DNA from: Dendrophyllia cribrosa
Lineage: Eukaryota > Cnidaria > Anthozoa > Scleractinia > Dendrophylliidae
Length of the DNA stretch: 64,000 bases
Reading direction: 5' to 3'
NCBI GenBank assembly: GCA_024195265.1
Contig: JAJLRJ010000006.1
Coordinates: 13,772,139 to 13,836,138, forward strand
The position numbers and the translations under genes were made by a program. Within the stretch, counting starts at the first letter, position 1; the number at the start of each line of letters is the position of its first letter. The notes beneath the pieces were generated by a model. It did not search any database, had not been told where the DNA came from, and was given only the letters and a program-made list of their open reading frames with translations. Shown here piece after piece: positions 11,784-23,459 of this stretch.

Positions 11784-12152
11784 TAAAGGGGCACTGTCCT
11801 GGCTGAAATATTGTTTTCATGATTATGGCCAGGAGCTTGCTTTAAGCTTCCGTTATTATCTTGAAATTGGAAGAAACCATTGCCAAAAGTGATAGAAGCA
11901 AAGAAATATGAACTAAACAGACAAAATAACGGCTAGAAAAGTTAAAATGTCACAAGGATGGCAAGTTTAATTTCTTGACCACCTGTCACAAACTGTAATC
12001 CACTTCAAATTATCCTGCACTTTATCTCCAAACTACTACTTTTGTTTTGCTCTATAGAATCTTTTTATCCAACTGAGTTATATATTTGGTGGCTTATTTC
12101 ATGGAAATAAGCTTTTCAAAATTTTGCCAGTTTGGCAGGACAGTGTTCCTTC
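11784..12152. repeat. MITE with AAAGGGGCACTGTCCTG ends
   Basis: The left AAAGGGGCACTGTCCTGG is complementary to the right CAGGACAGTGTTCCTT. The ends resemble those of the element at 44783-45176, which suggests one family. Confidence 0.65.
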
Positions 12153-12453
12153 AAGTTTTTATTTTTTTTTTGCTTAAGTGTGTTTAATATTAATGACTAC
12201 TGTATGTAAGTTTTTAATATTTAAATCTTCTTGCCAAAAATTGATACAATGAACATCTATTTTACAAAAATATTGTTAAGTTTGTGGTAATATAACCTTG
12301 TTTTACATTAAGTTAGTAAAATAATGTACGCTTTACTTGTGTAGAAACACATTTTGCTAAAACCTATAAAAATATTGCAAATGACCTATTATTAACTTAA
12401 CAGAGGCATATGCATTTTGCTGCCATATAATGAGTTGGGATGATTGAGTAATA

Positions 12454-12632
12454 GACCACTTTCATAATGGCGGCCGATTTATTTATTCTTTTATATGTAT
12501 GTTAATTAGCCTCACTGGCCTCGGTAACATGTGCAAAATTCAAAAGAATTTTTACTCTAAAATGAGGCCAGTGAGGCTAATTAACATACATATAAAAGAA
12601 TAAATAAATCGGCCGCCATTATGAAAGTGGTC
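12454..12632. repeat. Long-hairpin MITE, copy 1
   Basis: The arms pair almost perfectly over about 70 bp (GACCACTTTCATAATGGCGG with its complement ending at 12632; ATTAGCCTCACTGGCCTC with its complement). A related copy lies at 43451-43624. Confidence 0.85.
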
Positions 12633-12654
12633 AATTGGGTGATTGAATACCCAA

Positions 12655-12952
12655 GGGGGGACTTCCTTAGAAAAATGACGGGGTGCTCGTCGTACCTTTT
12701 AGGGGTCAAAATTTGCAGATTGGTAGCACTTAGGGTACTTAAATCTAAAATGATCACAGGATTATCGGGATACCTTTTAGGGTATAAAGCCAAACAAATA
12801 TGACAATATGGCATGTGCTGTTTTAGAATTTGTACCTCTTAAGGGTTAAAAATTCATTTGAGCTACACCCGTCAAACAAGATTCTGGTACCTTTTAGGGT
12901 TTTTTAAAAAAATTCTGACAAGCACCCCGTCATTTTTATAGGAAGTCTGCAG
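12655..12952. repeat. G-rich-ended minisatellite element, copy 1
   Basis: The ends AAAATGACGGGGTGCTCGTC and GACAAGCACCCCGTCATTTT are inverted. The interior repeats GTACCTTTTAGGG-type units. The same design recurs at 21838-22195, where the left end carries a 27-base G run. Confidence 0.75.
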
Positions 12953-14409
12953 CCCAAGATACTTATTTTTACTCTAAGAGCACTAGTAGAATAACTTTAA
13001 ACAAAACTGGACCCTCATTTTTGGGTTTTCACAGATGTAAAGATGTCTTTTTGCTTTTTTAAGCAACACTAAAAATGTTAACATAGCCTCTTTAAATAGA
13101 CTCTTTGAGCAGAATTTCCCTTGATTTTCCTTAAAAAGATCCAGAACAATTAAAGGAGACGCTGCTTACTGCAGGCAGTTCTTTTGTAGGAAATGATGAC
13201 CATGTTATATTGGTTGGATATATGTAATGGGTCATTGTAACTTGTTTCGGGGAAAATAAATAACACATTCTTTGTTGGCGAGACCCTTTGCAAGCCTGTA
13301 GACTTGATGTCAAATTTTAACATAATTTTTTCTTCACAAATTGTGTTTTGTGAGCCAAGGAAGCACTCTCTTGCTAAAGTAATGACAGGTTCATGAAAGT
13401 TAAAGTAAAATAGAGCCTGCAATCAGGCCAAAAGATGCTGTATTTTTAATAAAAAGATAAACGTTTTGGTCACTGACCACCCTCAGATTTAGGCCAAAAC
13501 TATTTTTTTCCAAAGATGTGGGATGTATTGGTTTAGTAAGTGAATCTCTTTCTTTTTTCTTTAGGTAATGTTAACCAACAACAACGCTTTTTGGCCAAAA
13601 AAAATTCTCGCAATTTGACATGGGCCATTTATGCACCCAGCCACTCAATTTTACTAGGACTTTGCATCTACAGGCTAGTGATTTAAGTCATGTTGTGTGC
13701 ATGAGAAATTTAATTCATTATGCACCCATAATCAGTGTTAAGCCCAAGAGGGGAGGCTGGGCTTATATATAGGGTAATGTATATAGGGCTGGGCTAATAT
13801 ATAGGGTAATGTGCCTGATTACTAGTAATGAAACAACATCGTCAAGTTAAATGTTACTTTTCTTTTGCAAGCTTCAGCAGTGGTGAAGATCTACAGAATA
13901 GTGGTGGATTTTCTTTATACAAAGAATTATGAATTATAGGGTTAAAAAGCCATGCAAAGGTGAACCTGGTACATGCAATACAGCAACCATGTTCCCAGTA
14001 TTTTTCCCTTTTAACATTTACCATTGGGAGGGGTGCCCATCCCGATGGTAAAAGGAAAAAAGGAGGAAAGGAATGAGGTTGGGAATACAGGTGGTCAGGA
14101 GAATCAATATTGCCTCCATCAACAAAATTTCACATGATTTGAATAATAATAATAATAATAACACTTACATAGCGCTTATCCAAGAGTTAAATGATTCTCA
14201 TGGACATGCTCAACTGCTGACCCTATTGGCCCTTTCATTAAGTGATCTTCAATGCTGCAACAAGTAAATCATATAATAATAAATCATATAATAATAAATT
14301 ATTACAATGTGTTAGTACTGCTCATGTTTTTACGCTGGGACAGGATGACATGCTAGTGAACCTTATAACATAGCTAGGAAATTCGCCCAATCTAATTCAA
14401 TAGCATGAG
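12953..14409. other. Non-coding with two short tandem repeats
   Basis: 13751-13812 holds two imperfect units of GGGCTGGGCTTATATATAGG. 14144-14161 is an (AAT)n microsatellite. No gene is supported. Confidence 0.5.
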
Positions 14410-14760
14410 CGTGTATCTATTCAACTATTATAGCGCGAAAGCGCGCGTGATATCGCTTAATTCTTAGCCAACGAGGCTGTACTGCCGAGTCGGCTAAAAT
14501 TAGGCGGTATCACACAAGCTTGAGCGCAATAATAGTTTTATAATTCAACACATTGATAACAAAGCACAGTTTGAAGAAAAAATATCGAGGCCGGTCCGTC
14601 ATTTTTGCAATTCTCTTGTCAAAATGTGAAATTTACCTCCATTGTTGGATATACGTCATGTAGACATAGCGTATATCGATAACTTTTTGACCGTATTTGG
14701 GCAGCCGTATCAATGTGTTGAATTATAAAACTCGATAGACGCATGCCCATGCGTCTATAA
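14410..14760. repeat. Nested inverted repeats
   Basis: GTTTTATAATTCAACACATTGATA at 14534-14557 is complementary to 14707-14730, and a separate GATAGACGCATG/CATGCGTCTAT palindrome sits at 14734-14758. The block looks like one or two decayed hairpin transposons. Confidence 0.6.
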
Positions 14761-14993
14761 AAATTGTTATCATAGAAATGACGTGTGTTAATGCCACTGA
14801 GCATAATTTTTCTTGCTCACTCCTTTTCACCACCCTTTAAATGTAGAACAACATCGCAAATATTTGGTTGAAAGCAAAAGTCTACTCAAATCAAACCTCA
14901 ATTATTACTGAATTTATTGCCATTGACTGTATGAAAATGCCAAAAAACTTGTTATGTTAGTTTTTTATCTCGGCGGCGCGATGTTTATGCAGC

Positions 14994-15575
14994 TGTCAAT
15001 GATTTCCCCCAGGGAGGGAAGGGGGGGGGGGGGGGGGGGGGCGGGTATCAGGCATACCCACAGATTGCCTACCCTGGGGTTGGGAATTTGACAAGTTTGT
15101 GTTGCCTCAGGGTCGGGAAGATTGTCAACATTGGGTTGATGAGGACAGTAGAAGTACCATACACAACGTAAAACCTACCATTGAACCCGACATTATGGCG
15201 CGTTCGGTGGGCATTCACAGGATCTTGAGAAGGCGAGTGAAGCATTATTTACCATATTTCTCCAATCTTTTATGTTTAAAAACTTTCCTTCTTTGCACTA
15301 TTAGCCAATAGATTGATTTTATGCCTGCTGGCGTTAAGCGAAGTAATTTGGATGTGATTTGAACCGTGTAAAATATGCCAGTCTCTTACTTTTGCCGATT
15401 TTTTTAAATTAAGTTGTTTGGATATTTTACAGAATTTCCCTAGGGTTGGGGAATTTGAATGGAAATTTTTGCCCCAGGGTGACAAAATTGACCAAAATTT
15501 GATGGAAAAATGTCAAACCCCGTGGGTATGCCCGATAACCCCCACCCCGCCCCCCCCTGGGGGAAACCATTGACA
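14994..15575. repeat. Element with G-run terminal inverted repeats
   Basis: The left end TGTCAATGATTTCCCCCAGGG, a G run of about 21 and GCATACCCACAG are mirrored at the right by CCGTGGGTATGC, a C-rich run and CTGGGGGAAACCATTGACA. The arms are about 65 bp and the interior has no long open frame. One of at least four G-run-bounded elements in this window. Confidence 0.8.
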
Positions 15576-15907
15576 GGTGCATGACAAGTTTACTCACAAA
15601 CCGAGGTTTTCTACCGAAATTATACCTATTATAAAACCACAGACAACATGAAATACAGCAGTAAAATGGAAGAGAATCGTGTCTGTGAACACTTCAATTC
15701 AGAATTGAAAAACAAACTGAACAAGCATGCGACTGAACAGAGCGAAAAGCTATCCTATTTGAAAAAACTACAATCAAGGCAGTCTTACAAAAATTAATAA
15801 GCTTACATTTGCACACAAATTAACGTTAAAAAAACGTTACCTGCACTCGATGTAGCTTTTAAGTCCCTTTCTTTAGCACCCAGCTTTCCAGAAAATTAAG
15901 TTTACAC

Positions 15908-16893
15908 GTTTAAGAGCCAATGTCTGAAATTTTCGAAAATCGGGCGTCAGTCACAAAATTTCGGATTTCTTTATATTTTGCCCAAATAATCTCTATAGTG
16001 AAGTATTTTCAAAAATAACATTAAAAATTGTAACGGCGTTTTATTTTTTTCGAAAACGGTTAAAGTTTGAAAAACGGCAAATCGGCGGCCTTTCAGTTGT
16101 GAAACTGGCGAAAATTACACATTTTCATCTCGCTCATACAGAAAAACGCGCTGCCATACATTAATAAAATGTGGCCACAACATAAACACTCTCTTTTTCT
16201 TCACACTAGTGTTATTTACTTTGGATTAGCTGTTGAAATAAGAATATTTCGTCCGTTAGAAGAAACATCATTTCTTCCATTTTAAAAATTAGCAAATTAG
16301 AACCAATTTCAACGCCGTGGAAACCCAATTGGTACGTTGAGTTTGAAAACAAAATCAAGACAGTCTTGAAGCACAACTTCTGTTGTTTACTGTGGTAAAA
16401 TATTTCTGGCGGCATTTTAAAAGTGCCCCGTTGAGAGACCAAAATGTGAAGGGTAGTTTGACATGAAAACTTGTGACACGAACCAGCGCCGACGCTACGA
16501 ACAAACAAGAAAATGCGCAAAAAAAAATAGTTCCTTTGAGATAAAGCCTTTTTCAGAATTGTAAACACTTCAGAAGAACTTTATCTATCCTTTGCTAACT
16601 TAAAATTATATCTTTTAAGCAGTTCGTTGGGATACGGAGAAGAGACACGAGCATCATGTTGTGCGACCTTATACAAATACAGTAACAGTGATCAACACAT
16701 ACCGGCTTTCAAAATTAAACTGTCCCGAGCCTTGAATTGCACTTATAATAAAGACAATCCTGCACTCCGATCCATTATATTGCTGTGTTTGGAATATCTG
16801 AGCATTATTTACTCCTAATCTGTTAAAACAACAGACAGTTGGGAAGTTTCCCACAATGTGTTGCAAAGAGATTGCGTGACGCGTAGCACACTG
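15908..16893 (+). repeat. 1-kb inverted duplication, left arm
   Basis: Matches 19925-20940 in reverse orientation along nearly its whole length. Shared landmarks include AAGAGCCAATGTCTGAAATT at one end and GCAAAGAGATTGCGTGACGC at the other. An open frame of 118 codons (16212-16568, minus) is partly preserved in the other arm (20407-20643, plus), but no protein family is recognised. This is either two insertions of one repeat family in opposite orientations or the arms of a large foldback element. Confidence 0.75.
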
Positions 16894-17294
16894 GAATTTG
16901 CTGCGCAGTGCTTATGGTAATGTCAAGGGAAAAACATCGCCGTGGAAAAGGTTTCAGGTCAGTGTCATTTATAAAGTGGGCTAGGGGTCCTTTAGTTGTA
17001 GAACTTGAGGGGGGTCCGAGTGCATGCCTTCTATATTGATTTTTGACGTCGGGAGGCTCGAAAGTGCTTTTTACATCACAGTCAAAACAAGATATTTTCG
17101 GAAAAAAAGTGAAATTCAAAGATATGTTTTCTTTTTAGCCACTATTTCAGACATTTCAGTCACAGTCACAGGAGTAACGTCCGTTATTGGAAATGTCTTA
17201 TAATAAAGTCTGTTTTCTTTCGTTTTGGTACACTTTCAATGTTCAAACCGTCTTTCAGGTATATTTGGTAGATAAATAATACAAGTCATTCATG

Positions 17295-17345
17295 GAGGAG
17301 GGGGGAGGGGGGGGGGGGGCGGGGGGGCGGGGGGGAGGGGGTGTC
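17295..17345. repeat. G-rich tract
   Basis: About 50 bases of nearly pure G interrupted by A or C. It has strong potential for G-quadruplex formation. Confidence 0.85.
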
Positions 17346-17413
17346 ACCCTTTCACTACGCCCCTTGCCGGCTCTTTTGCGATAACACACCGCCTTTATAC
17401 TCTTATAAACTGA

Positions 17414-17575
17414 TTTCGATTTTGAGGCGTCAATACTGCATTATATTAACGGCTAGTTAGGAGAAAATATATTCCGTATTGGGCGGAGTCGCGAAGCGAC
17501 GGAGCCTAATACGGAATATATTTTCATCCAACACCGTCAATATAATGCAGTATTGACGCCCGCAAAATCGAAATT
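17414..17575. repeat. Long-hairpin MITE
   Basis: TTTCGATTTTGAGGCGTCAATA pairs with TATTGACGCCCGCAAAATCGAAA. The inner AAAATATATTCCGTATT pairs with AATACGGAATATATTTT around GCGGAGTCGCGAAGCGAC. Confidence 0.85.
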
Positions 17576-18419
17576 ATTTTGTATCACGATTAAACATTGT
17601 CTAGATTTTTGAGACGTCAATGCGACTTTATATTGACGTCTCAAAAGCAAGCAAAAGTATCTGAGAATTGTGATACTATTACAGATGCGAGCTACAGCTG
17701 GCTGTCAGTTTTGTTTTCGGCTGGTGGGTTTAAAGCTGTTTCTGTGATATCTCCACCGCAAGTTACAGTCTTAACAGCCACGTCCGATGACAAGGAAAAC
17801 AGTGCTGAACCACCAACATCCATGCAATGTATTTTCATGCCCACAGGAAGGCTGCATCCCGTTTGGGAAGGGGGGTGGGGGGGGGGGGGGGGGGGTACTC
17901 CCCAAAAATACCTGTTCGGGTATGCGTCGCCTAACGGGGTCGTAATTTTGGGACTCCTGATCTAGAACGAACGGGTATCCATTTTAGAGACGTTTCCTAG
18001 AACGAGGTATAATATTTCGAACGCACGAAAGCTTCATAAGATAGTGAATCAAGAAATTGTCTATCGTGGCTTTATCTTCTGTTTGAAATCGAAGGAATTA
18101 TGTTGCTGATTTGAGTAGAAGCAGAATTGTCGTATTTTTATGTATAAGTCGAACAAACAGAGAAATAACATTTCAAAAAATGGGCTATTGAAAGTTACGC
18201 AATTTCTACGAAATCTGCACAGGGAACGGTCACAGGGAACGGTCAGCGGTCATTCAGTTATAGTAATGGCTTTTACAGATCAAATCGTTAATGTCTTGGT
18301 CTCGCATAAGGGAGGATTTAAAGCAGTCGACATAAGAAGCGTTATGAATGTGAGGTGGCAGATGGTTCCACTCTGGGACAGTGCGAGCAAAGAATGATGC
18401 TCTGTAACAACTCTTGAGC

Positions 18420-19068
18420 GCTAGGACATTCCCGGGGGGAGGTGGGGGTGGGAGGGAGGGAGGGGGGGGGGGGGGGGGGAGTACTCAACAAAGTTTTGTA
18501 CGGGGATGCTCCGCCCCGAGGTTCAAACCCTTACCCTTTCATATATCGTTTTTGACAGGAAAGGTACCCCTTTCATATACCTTTCATTGAAAATGGTACC
18601 CCTTTCATATACCCTTCATTGAAAATGGTATCTCTTTCATATACCTTTCATTAAAAATGGTACCCCTTTCATATACCTTTCATTGAAAATGGCACCCCTT
18701 TCATATACCTTTCATTAAAAATGGTACCCCTTTCATATACCTTTCATTGAAAATGGCACCCCTTTCATATACCTTTCATTGAAAATGGTACCCCTTTCAT
18801 ATAGCCTTTACGTGCGTCTTTTTGATATATTTTGAAAGGCCCTTTTTATAATACTTGAATGGCAGTTTTCCCTACCTTTTTTATGCTTCAACTCGTCTTT
18901 TCGCTACCCTTTCCTATTCTTCGTGAAAACCATGCCCTTTCATATACTTCAACTCGTGAAATCCCGACCCTTTCATATACCTCCAACCTCAAAAAGGTAC
19001 CCCTTTCGGGCGGAGCATCCCCGTATAGCCCATTATAGGGAGTACCCCCCTCCCCCTCCGAGAGGATA
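18420..19068. repeat. G-run-ended element with an internal minisatellite
   Basis: The left end has a G run, GGGGAGTACTC and TACGGGGATGCTCCGCCC. The right end is GGGCGGAGCATCCCCGTA, GGGAGTACCCCCC and a C-rich run, i.e. imperfect inverted repeats of about 45 bp. Between 18530 and 18815 there are about nine units of roughly 31 bp containing ACCCCTTTCATATACCTTTC and ATTGAAAATGGT; degraded units continue to about 19000. No coding sequence. Confidence 0.85.
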
Positions 19069-19924
19069 TTTCAAAAGTGGTGTTGACCTTGGGATTGTCT
19101 AGTCTTGACCAGAATCTGACTTTCAACGTTCACAAGGCCGTGGACAATCAGGGATAGGCGGCTGACAGCCCTGCGCTCTTCAAGGCTCTGCCATCCGAGA
19201 TAACATTTTGAGTGCAAATTCTTTCTAAAACGGGGTTTAAATTTGGAGACCCGGACGGTACATACCCAGCCAAAACATATCCGAGTATCCCCCTAGCCTG
19301 CGAGCAAGCTCTCGGGTTGGGAACGGGCTCGCGAATTGGGGGGGATGAGGAGGCCTCCCGTACCACTAATGAACCTGGCCAAACAACAGTACGCCACCCT
19401 CCTCAGCGAAGGCGTTGCACTTCTCCCTTTCTTTACAAGTCTCAAGCTCAGTTAGCAGCTCAAACAAAGGCCAAAGCCTCAAGGCGGGCTGGGCGCTAAA
19501 GGAAATGTAAAAGCCCTTGCTACCGATTCAACGAAAAGTCGGCCCGGATGTAGTCACAAAAGAAATGCGCCGTGCCCGTGCCCGGCAGTGAAGAGGAAAG
19601 CGCCACCGATGGCCCTCCTTGAAGAATTTGAGGATATATATAGTTGCCCTTGTAAAGCTAGAAAATGAAGGGCCAATGTAATGCAAGATTGCTAACCGCT
19701 TTTACGGTTTTATTTTCTCTTGTAAGAAGATTGAAGAAGCCTTGTGTGATGTATGAATTTTTTTTCCGCCTTGAGGCTGTGCAAGAATTTTTTTTCGAGA
19801 TTATTCCATACTTTTCTTTCGCTCGCTGCGGACAATCTTTTTTTTCTCTACTTTTGCTGTGCAGGAATTTATTTTTTGGTAATTGCCAGAACTTTTCGCC
19901 CAGGGAGCAAAGTATTTCTCAAAT

Positions 19925-20940
19925 TTCAGTGCGCTACGCGTCACGCAATCTCTTTGCAACACATTGAGGACTCAGAGGACTGTCATTTAGCGACTTTCGT
20001 TTTAACACATTTGCAGTAAATAACGCTATGATATGATCTACAAGGCTCAGATATTCCAAACACAACAATGGAGTGCAGGATTTCCTTTATCATAAACGCA
20101 ATTCAAGGCTCGGGTAAGTTTAATTTTCTGATGAACTATTAACGGAAAGCGGGTGAGTGTTGATCGCTGTTATTTTAATATAAGGTCGCACAACATGCTT
20201 TTGTCTCTACTTCGTATCCCAACAAACTGTTTAAAATATATCATTTTTAAGTTAGCAAAGGATAGATAAAATTCTTCTGATGTCTTTGCAATTCTGAGAA
20301 AGGCTTTATCTCAAAGAAACTATTTTTTTTTTGCGGTAAACACTTTATTCGTAGCGTCGGCGCTCGTTCGTATCACAAATTTTCCTGTCAAACTATCCTT
20401 CACGTTTTGGTCTCTCGACGGGGCACTTTTAAAATGCCGCCAGAAATATTTTACCACAGTAAACAACAGAAGTTGTGCTTCAAGACTGTCTTGATTTTGT
20501 TTTCAAACTCAACGTACCAATTGGGTTTCCACGGCGTTGAAATTGGTTCAAATTTTGTAATTTTTAAAATGGAAGAAATAATGTTTCTCCTAACGGACGA
20601 AATATTCTTATTTCAACAGCTAATTCAAAGTAAATTACTGTAGTTTAAAGAACAAGAGTGTGTTTATGTTGTGGCCAGATTTTATTGATATATGGCATCG
20701 CGTTTTTCTGTACGAGCGAGATGAAAATGTGTAATTTTTCGCCGGTTTCACAACTGAAAGGCCGCCGATTTGCCGTTTTTCAAACTTTGCCCGTTTTCGA
20801 AAAAAATAAAACGCCGTTACAATTTTTAATGTTATTTTTGAAAATGCTTCACTATATAGATTATTTGGGCAAAATATGAAGAAATCAGAAATTTTGCGTC
20901 TGTCGCCCAATTTTCGAAAATTTCAGACATTGGCTCTTAA
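19925..20940 (-). repeat. 1-kb inverted duplication, right arm
   Basis: Reverse-oriented counterpart of 15908-16893, separated from it by about 3 kb that holds two G-rich tracts, a hairpin MITE and the minisatellite element. Divergence is clearly visible but the alignment is continuous. Confidence 0.75.
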
Positions 20941-21509
20941 GCGAGTTGAATTTTTCATGTTGTTGTTTTGACATGGACCATGACGCTATTAATAAAGAAC
21001 CCGCATCTTTAGTCCACACATTTCAAGTCCGAAGTCAATCCATACTGAAAGCATAAGTTGTTCTCTCTCAATTAACTCGGCTTTTGGGCTGCACAGCGAG
21101 TCTCCGTTTCAGTTCATTAACCATTTCTCCACTGAGCAGACTGAGTTCGACAAACTTGCACACAACAGCCCGTGATGCGAAAAAATGCAAACTTGCTCGT
21201 TTTAGTTCCTACAGCCGCGTAGTGAGATTTTTCGGCTCCAATCCGCTTCAAACAGTGTTTAAGAACATTTTCAAGGAAGCATAAAGCATATACCATATTT
21301 CAAAGCCAATTATTAGAGGGCATTTTCAGAAAATTGTGCTTGTTCGCTTTTTCCAAATCAAGTGCGGGTTTGAACAGCTTTGCCAAGGTGAACTTTCATT
21401 CAGCTTCGCCAAGGTGAACTTGCGATACGCGGCAATAATTTTCGCGCCTTTTTTCGTTCACTCATGCGATCAATATTTTTTTCTTTTTCTTTCGCTATGT
21501 TATAAAAGA

Positions 21510-21776
21510 ATGGGTTCATGCTTTTAGCTGTGCATCTATCGAGTTATGGATGCACTTGGGAAGTTTGGAGAGCACTCGAGAAGCTAGAGTTCTAGAGTTC
21601 TTCCCTCCGTGTTCTCCAAACTTCCCGCGTGCAACCATTAGCATTAAACTGGATGCACGCGGGAAGTTTGGAGAGCACGAGGGAAGCGTAAGGAACTCTA
21701 GCTTTTTGAGTGCTCTCCAAATTTCTCAAGTGCCAATTCATAACTCGATAGATGCACAGCTGAAAAGCATGAACCA
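21510..21776. repeat. Large palindrome with internal repeats
   Basis: The left arm (GGGTTCATGCTTTTAGCTGT and ATCGAGTTATGGATGCAC) pairs with the right arm ending GCTGAAAAGCATGAACC. The interior repeats GGGAAGTTTGGAGAGCAC in both orientations. Confidence 0.75.
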
Positions 21777-21837
21777 ATTTGGAACTTGTCTCACTCTTCC
21801 AATAAATTTGGGATTGTTGTGGGTAAACCTTAACTCA

Positions 21838-22195
21838 AGAGGGGGGGGGGGGGGGGGGGGGGGGGGGAGGGGTACTTCGATATGAAAATGACAGGGGTGC
21901 TCGTCGTAGCTTTTAGGGATCAAAAATTGTAAATTGGTGCCGCTTAGAGTGATAAATTCTAAAAAAAGCATGGGTAGAATTATCGCGGTACCCAGTTTTA
22001 GTGTATGGAGCCGAACAAATATGACAGAAATTGTCTTTTGATGTTCAAAATTGGTACCTCAAGGGTAAACATATATTTGAGCCACGCCTATCAAACGAGA
22101 TATTGGTACCTTTTAGGGTGTTTTTTGAAAATTTCCGACGAGCACCCCGTCATTTTTATATGGGAATTCCCTCCGCCCCTCCTCACCCGCCGGGC
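21838..22195. repeat. G-rich-ended minisatellite element, copy 2
   Basis: A G run of about 27 (21841-21867) is followed by GAAAATGACAGGGGTGCTCGTC. The right end has GACGAGCACCCCGTCATTTT and a C-rich tail. Same family as 12655-12952, including GTACCTTTTAGGG units. Confidence 0.75.
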
Positions 22196-22922
22196 CTAAA
22201 ATCCACGATGGTGACGGCAGCGAGAACGGCACAAAACATGCAATAGGTTTAATGAGCGAAAACAATGTCTCTGCACGTACGTTTTACATTTTGGTACATT
22301 TCTTTGCCGTTTCCTACAAAACAACAACGTCAAATGATCAAATTATAGGTTTTGTGGAGAACGTGAACACACGGCGGCGTTAATTTTCCTTTCTCCGTTT
22401 GAACGGGAAAACCATCCCTTCAAATTCAGCTCCTGGACAATCCAGTCACATTAGACAAACTAAACAAATTGGGACAACTGCAAAGTAGTTTAAAATCTGT
22501 AAAATAGCGTGAATCCTTTTTTTCAATTGACGTTTTCCTTGGCGTTGCCGTCGTCGTTGCTTAAGCTCCCCAATATCGTATTTTTTCTGTGACCCAGATC
22601 TTTGCGCATGTCCTACGTTAAGGGAGGGTTAGGGAGGGAGACAGGACCCTGATAACTCCACCGCGGTCAAACGTCCGAGGCGTTTTTCGTTTTTTTTTAG
22701 TGGGATTTTATTTAATATTAAATGGAAATATGGGCAAGGAAGGATGTTTAAAAAACTCTTTGCGCCTGATCAAAATTATGTTGGCAAATGGCGCCGACAC
22801 AGTTTTTTAAACGCCTAGAACTTTTTTGGTAAACTTTCAAAACATTTGGTAAATTGACAGTGTATTGGCAATATATTAAACTTTAAACAGTGAAAATGAC
22901 AACCTTAACTTTTAAGTACTTA
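22196..22922. other. Left flank of the Polinton, no gene
   Basis: No coding or structured feature is seen between the G-rich element and the target duplication AAAGT at 22923-22927. Confidence 0.6.
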
Positions 22923-22927
22923 AAAGT

Positions 22928-23151
22928 AGTAGTTGTTAGGGAGGGAGTCAAATGCGGTTTTTCGAGTCCATAAATAAGCTGTCCTCACTGCGCTCGGACA
23001 GCTTATTTTATGGACTCGAAAAACCGTATTTGAGACCATCCCCTTATAACTACTCGGGATACCCGTCCTCAAACCCCGTAAGAGGGGGTCAAATGCGTTT
23101 TTTCCCGAGCCCGCCCGCAACGGTAAGCGAGGCATAACCAATTGAAGAAAT
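22928..23151 (+). repeat. Polinton left terminal inverted repeat
   Basis: 224 bp, near-identical to the complement of 37657-37880. The outer 127 bp (22928-23054) is an imperfect palindrome: AGTAGTTGTTAGGGAGGG ... AGCTGTCC, a loop of about 13 bases, then the complement ending ATAACTACT. The inner 97 bp ends in the early-type box CCAATTGAAGAAAT. Confidence 0.95.
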
Positions 23152-23170
23152 CCCTACCCTTGGTATATAC
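23138..23170 (+). promoter_or_regulatory. Early-type promoter before the first Polinton ORF
   Basis: CCAATTGAAGAAAT (23138-23151), 12 bases, then TATATAC (23164-23170), 13 bases before the ATG at 23184. The first box is the inner end of the left terminal repeat. Confidence 0.7.
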
Positions 23171-23183
23171 GCACATTGTGATA

Positions 23184-23393
23184 ATGGGGCGAGGAAGAAG
23201 CGGGCTTATTGCTACTGGTAAGAAAAAACAAGTTCTTTTTGAACGGTGCAATCACCACACAAAATATTTTATTGGAAGGACTTCTAATACAATGGTGAGG
23301 CCCAGTCCAAAAGAAAACCTTATCCCTCAAGGTATACTTAGAATTGCCGAAGCATTAACTCCACAGCAACTTGCAGCACTTATTACCAATTGA
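23184..23393 (+). CDS. Small basic Polinton protein (69 aa)
   Basis: An open frame of 69 residues. The ATG at 23184 is chosen because it is the first ATG after the TATATAC box; the frame itself is open further upstream into the terminal repeat. The N-terminus is glycine- and arginine-rich (MGRGRSGLIATGKKK), followed by CNHH, which could bind metal together with other residues, and an amphipathic helix near the C-terminus. Its stop TGA falls inside the CCAATTGAAGAAAT box of the next gene, so the two genes are packed as tightly as possible. No family is recognised. Its position next to the replication genes and its early-type promoter suggest a nucleic-acid-binding or regulatory role, which is inference. 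Confidence 0.6.
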   Translation: MGRGRSGLIATGKKKQVLFERCNHHTKYFIGRTSNTMVRPSPKENLIPQGILRIAEALTPQQLAALITN

Positions 23394-23418
23394 AGAAATC
23401 TCTACCTCTGTTTATATC
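23386..23418 (+). promoter_or_regulatory. Early-type promoter before the zinc-finger ORF
   Basis: CCAATTGAAGAAAT (23386-23399), 12 bases, then TTATATC (23412-23418). The first ATG, at 23422, is 3 bases downstream but opens only a 13-codon frame; the long frame starts at 23460. Confidence 0.7.
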
Positions 23419-23459
23419 GCGATGGCGAACGGAGTTTTGACTGCCGTTGCGTTTTTGAA

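Noticed and set aside
16212..16568. 118-codon frame as a gene
   Set aside because: It lies within a duplicated repeat, has no domain, and only part is open in the other copy; recorded as an observation on the repeat instead.
17597..17965. 122-codon frame ending in a Gly run
   Set aside because: It translates a hairpin repeat and a G-run; no conserved domain.
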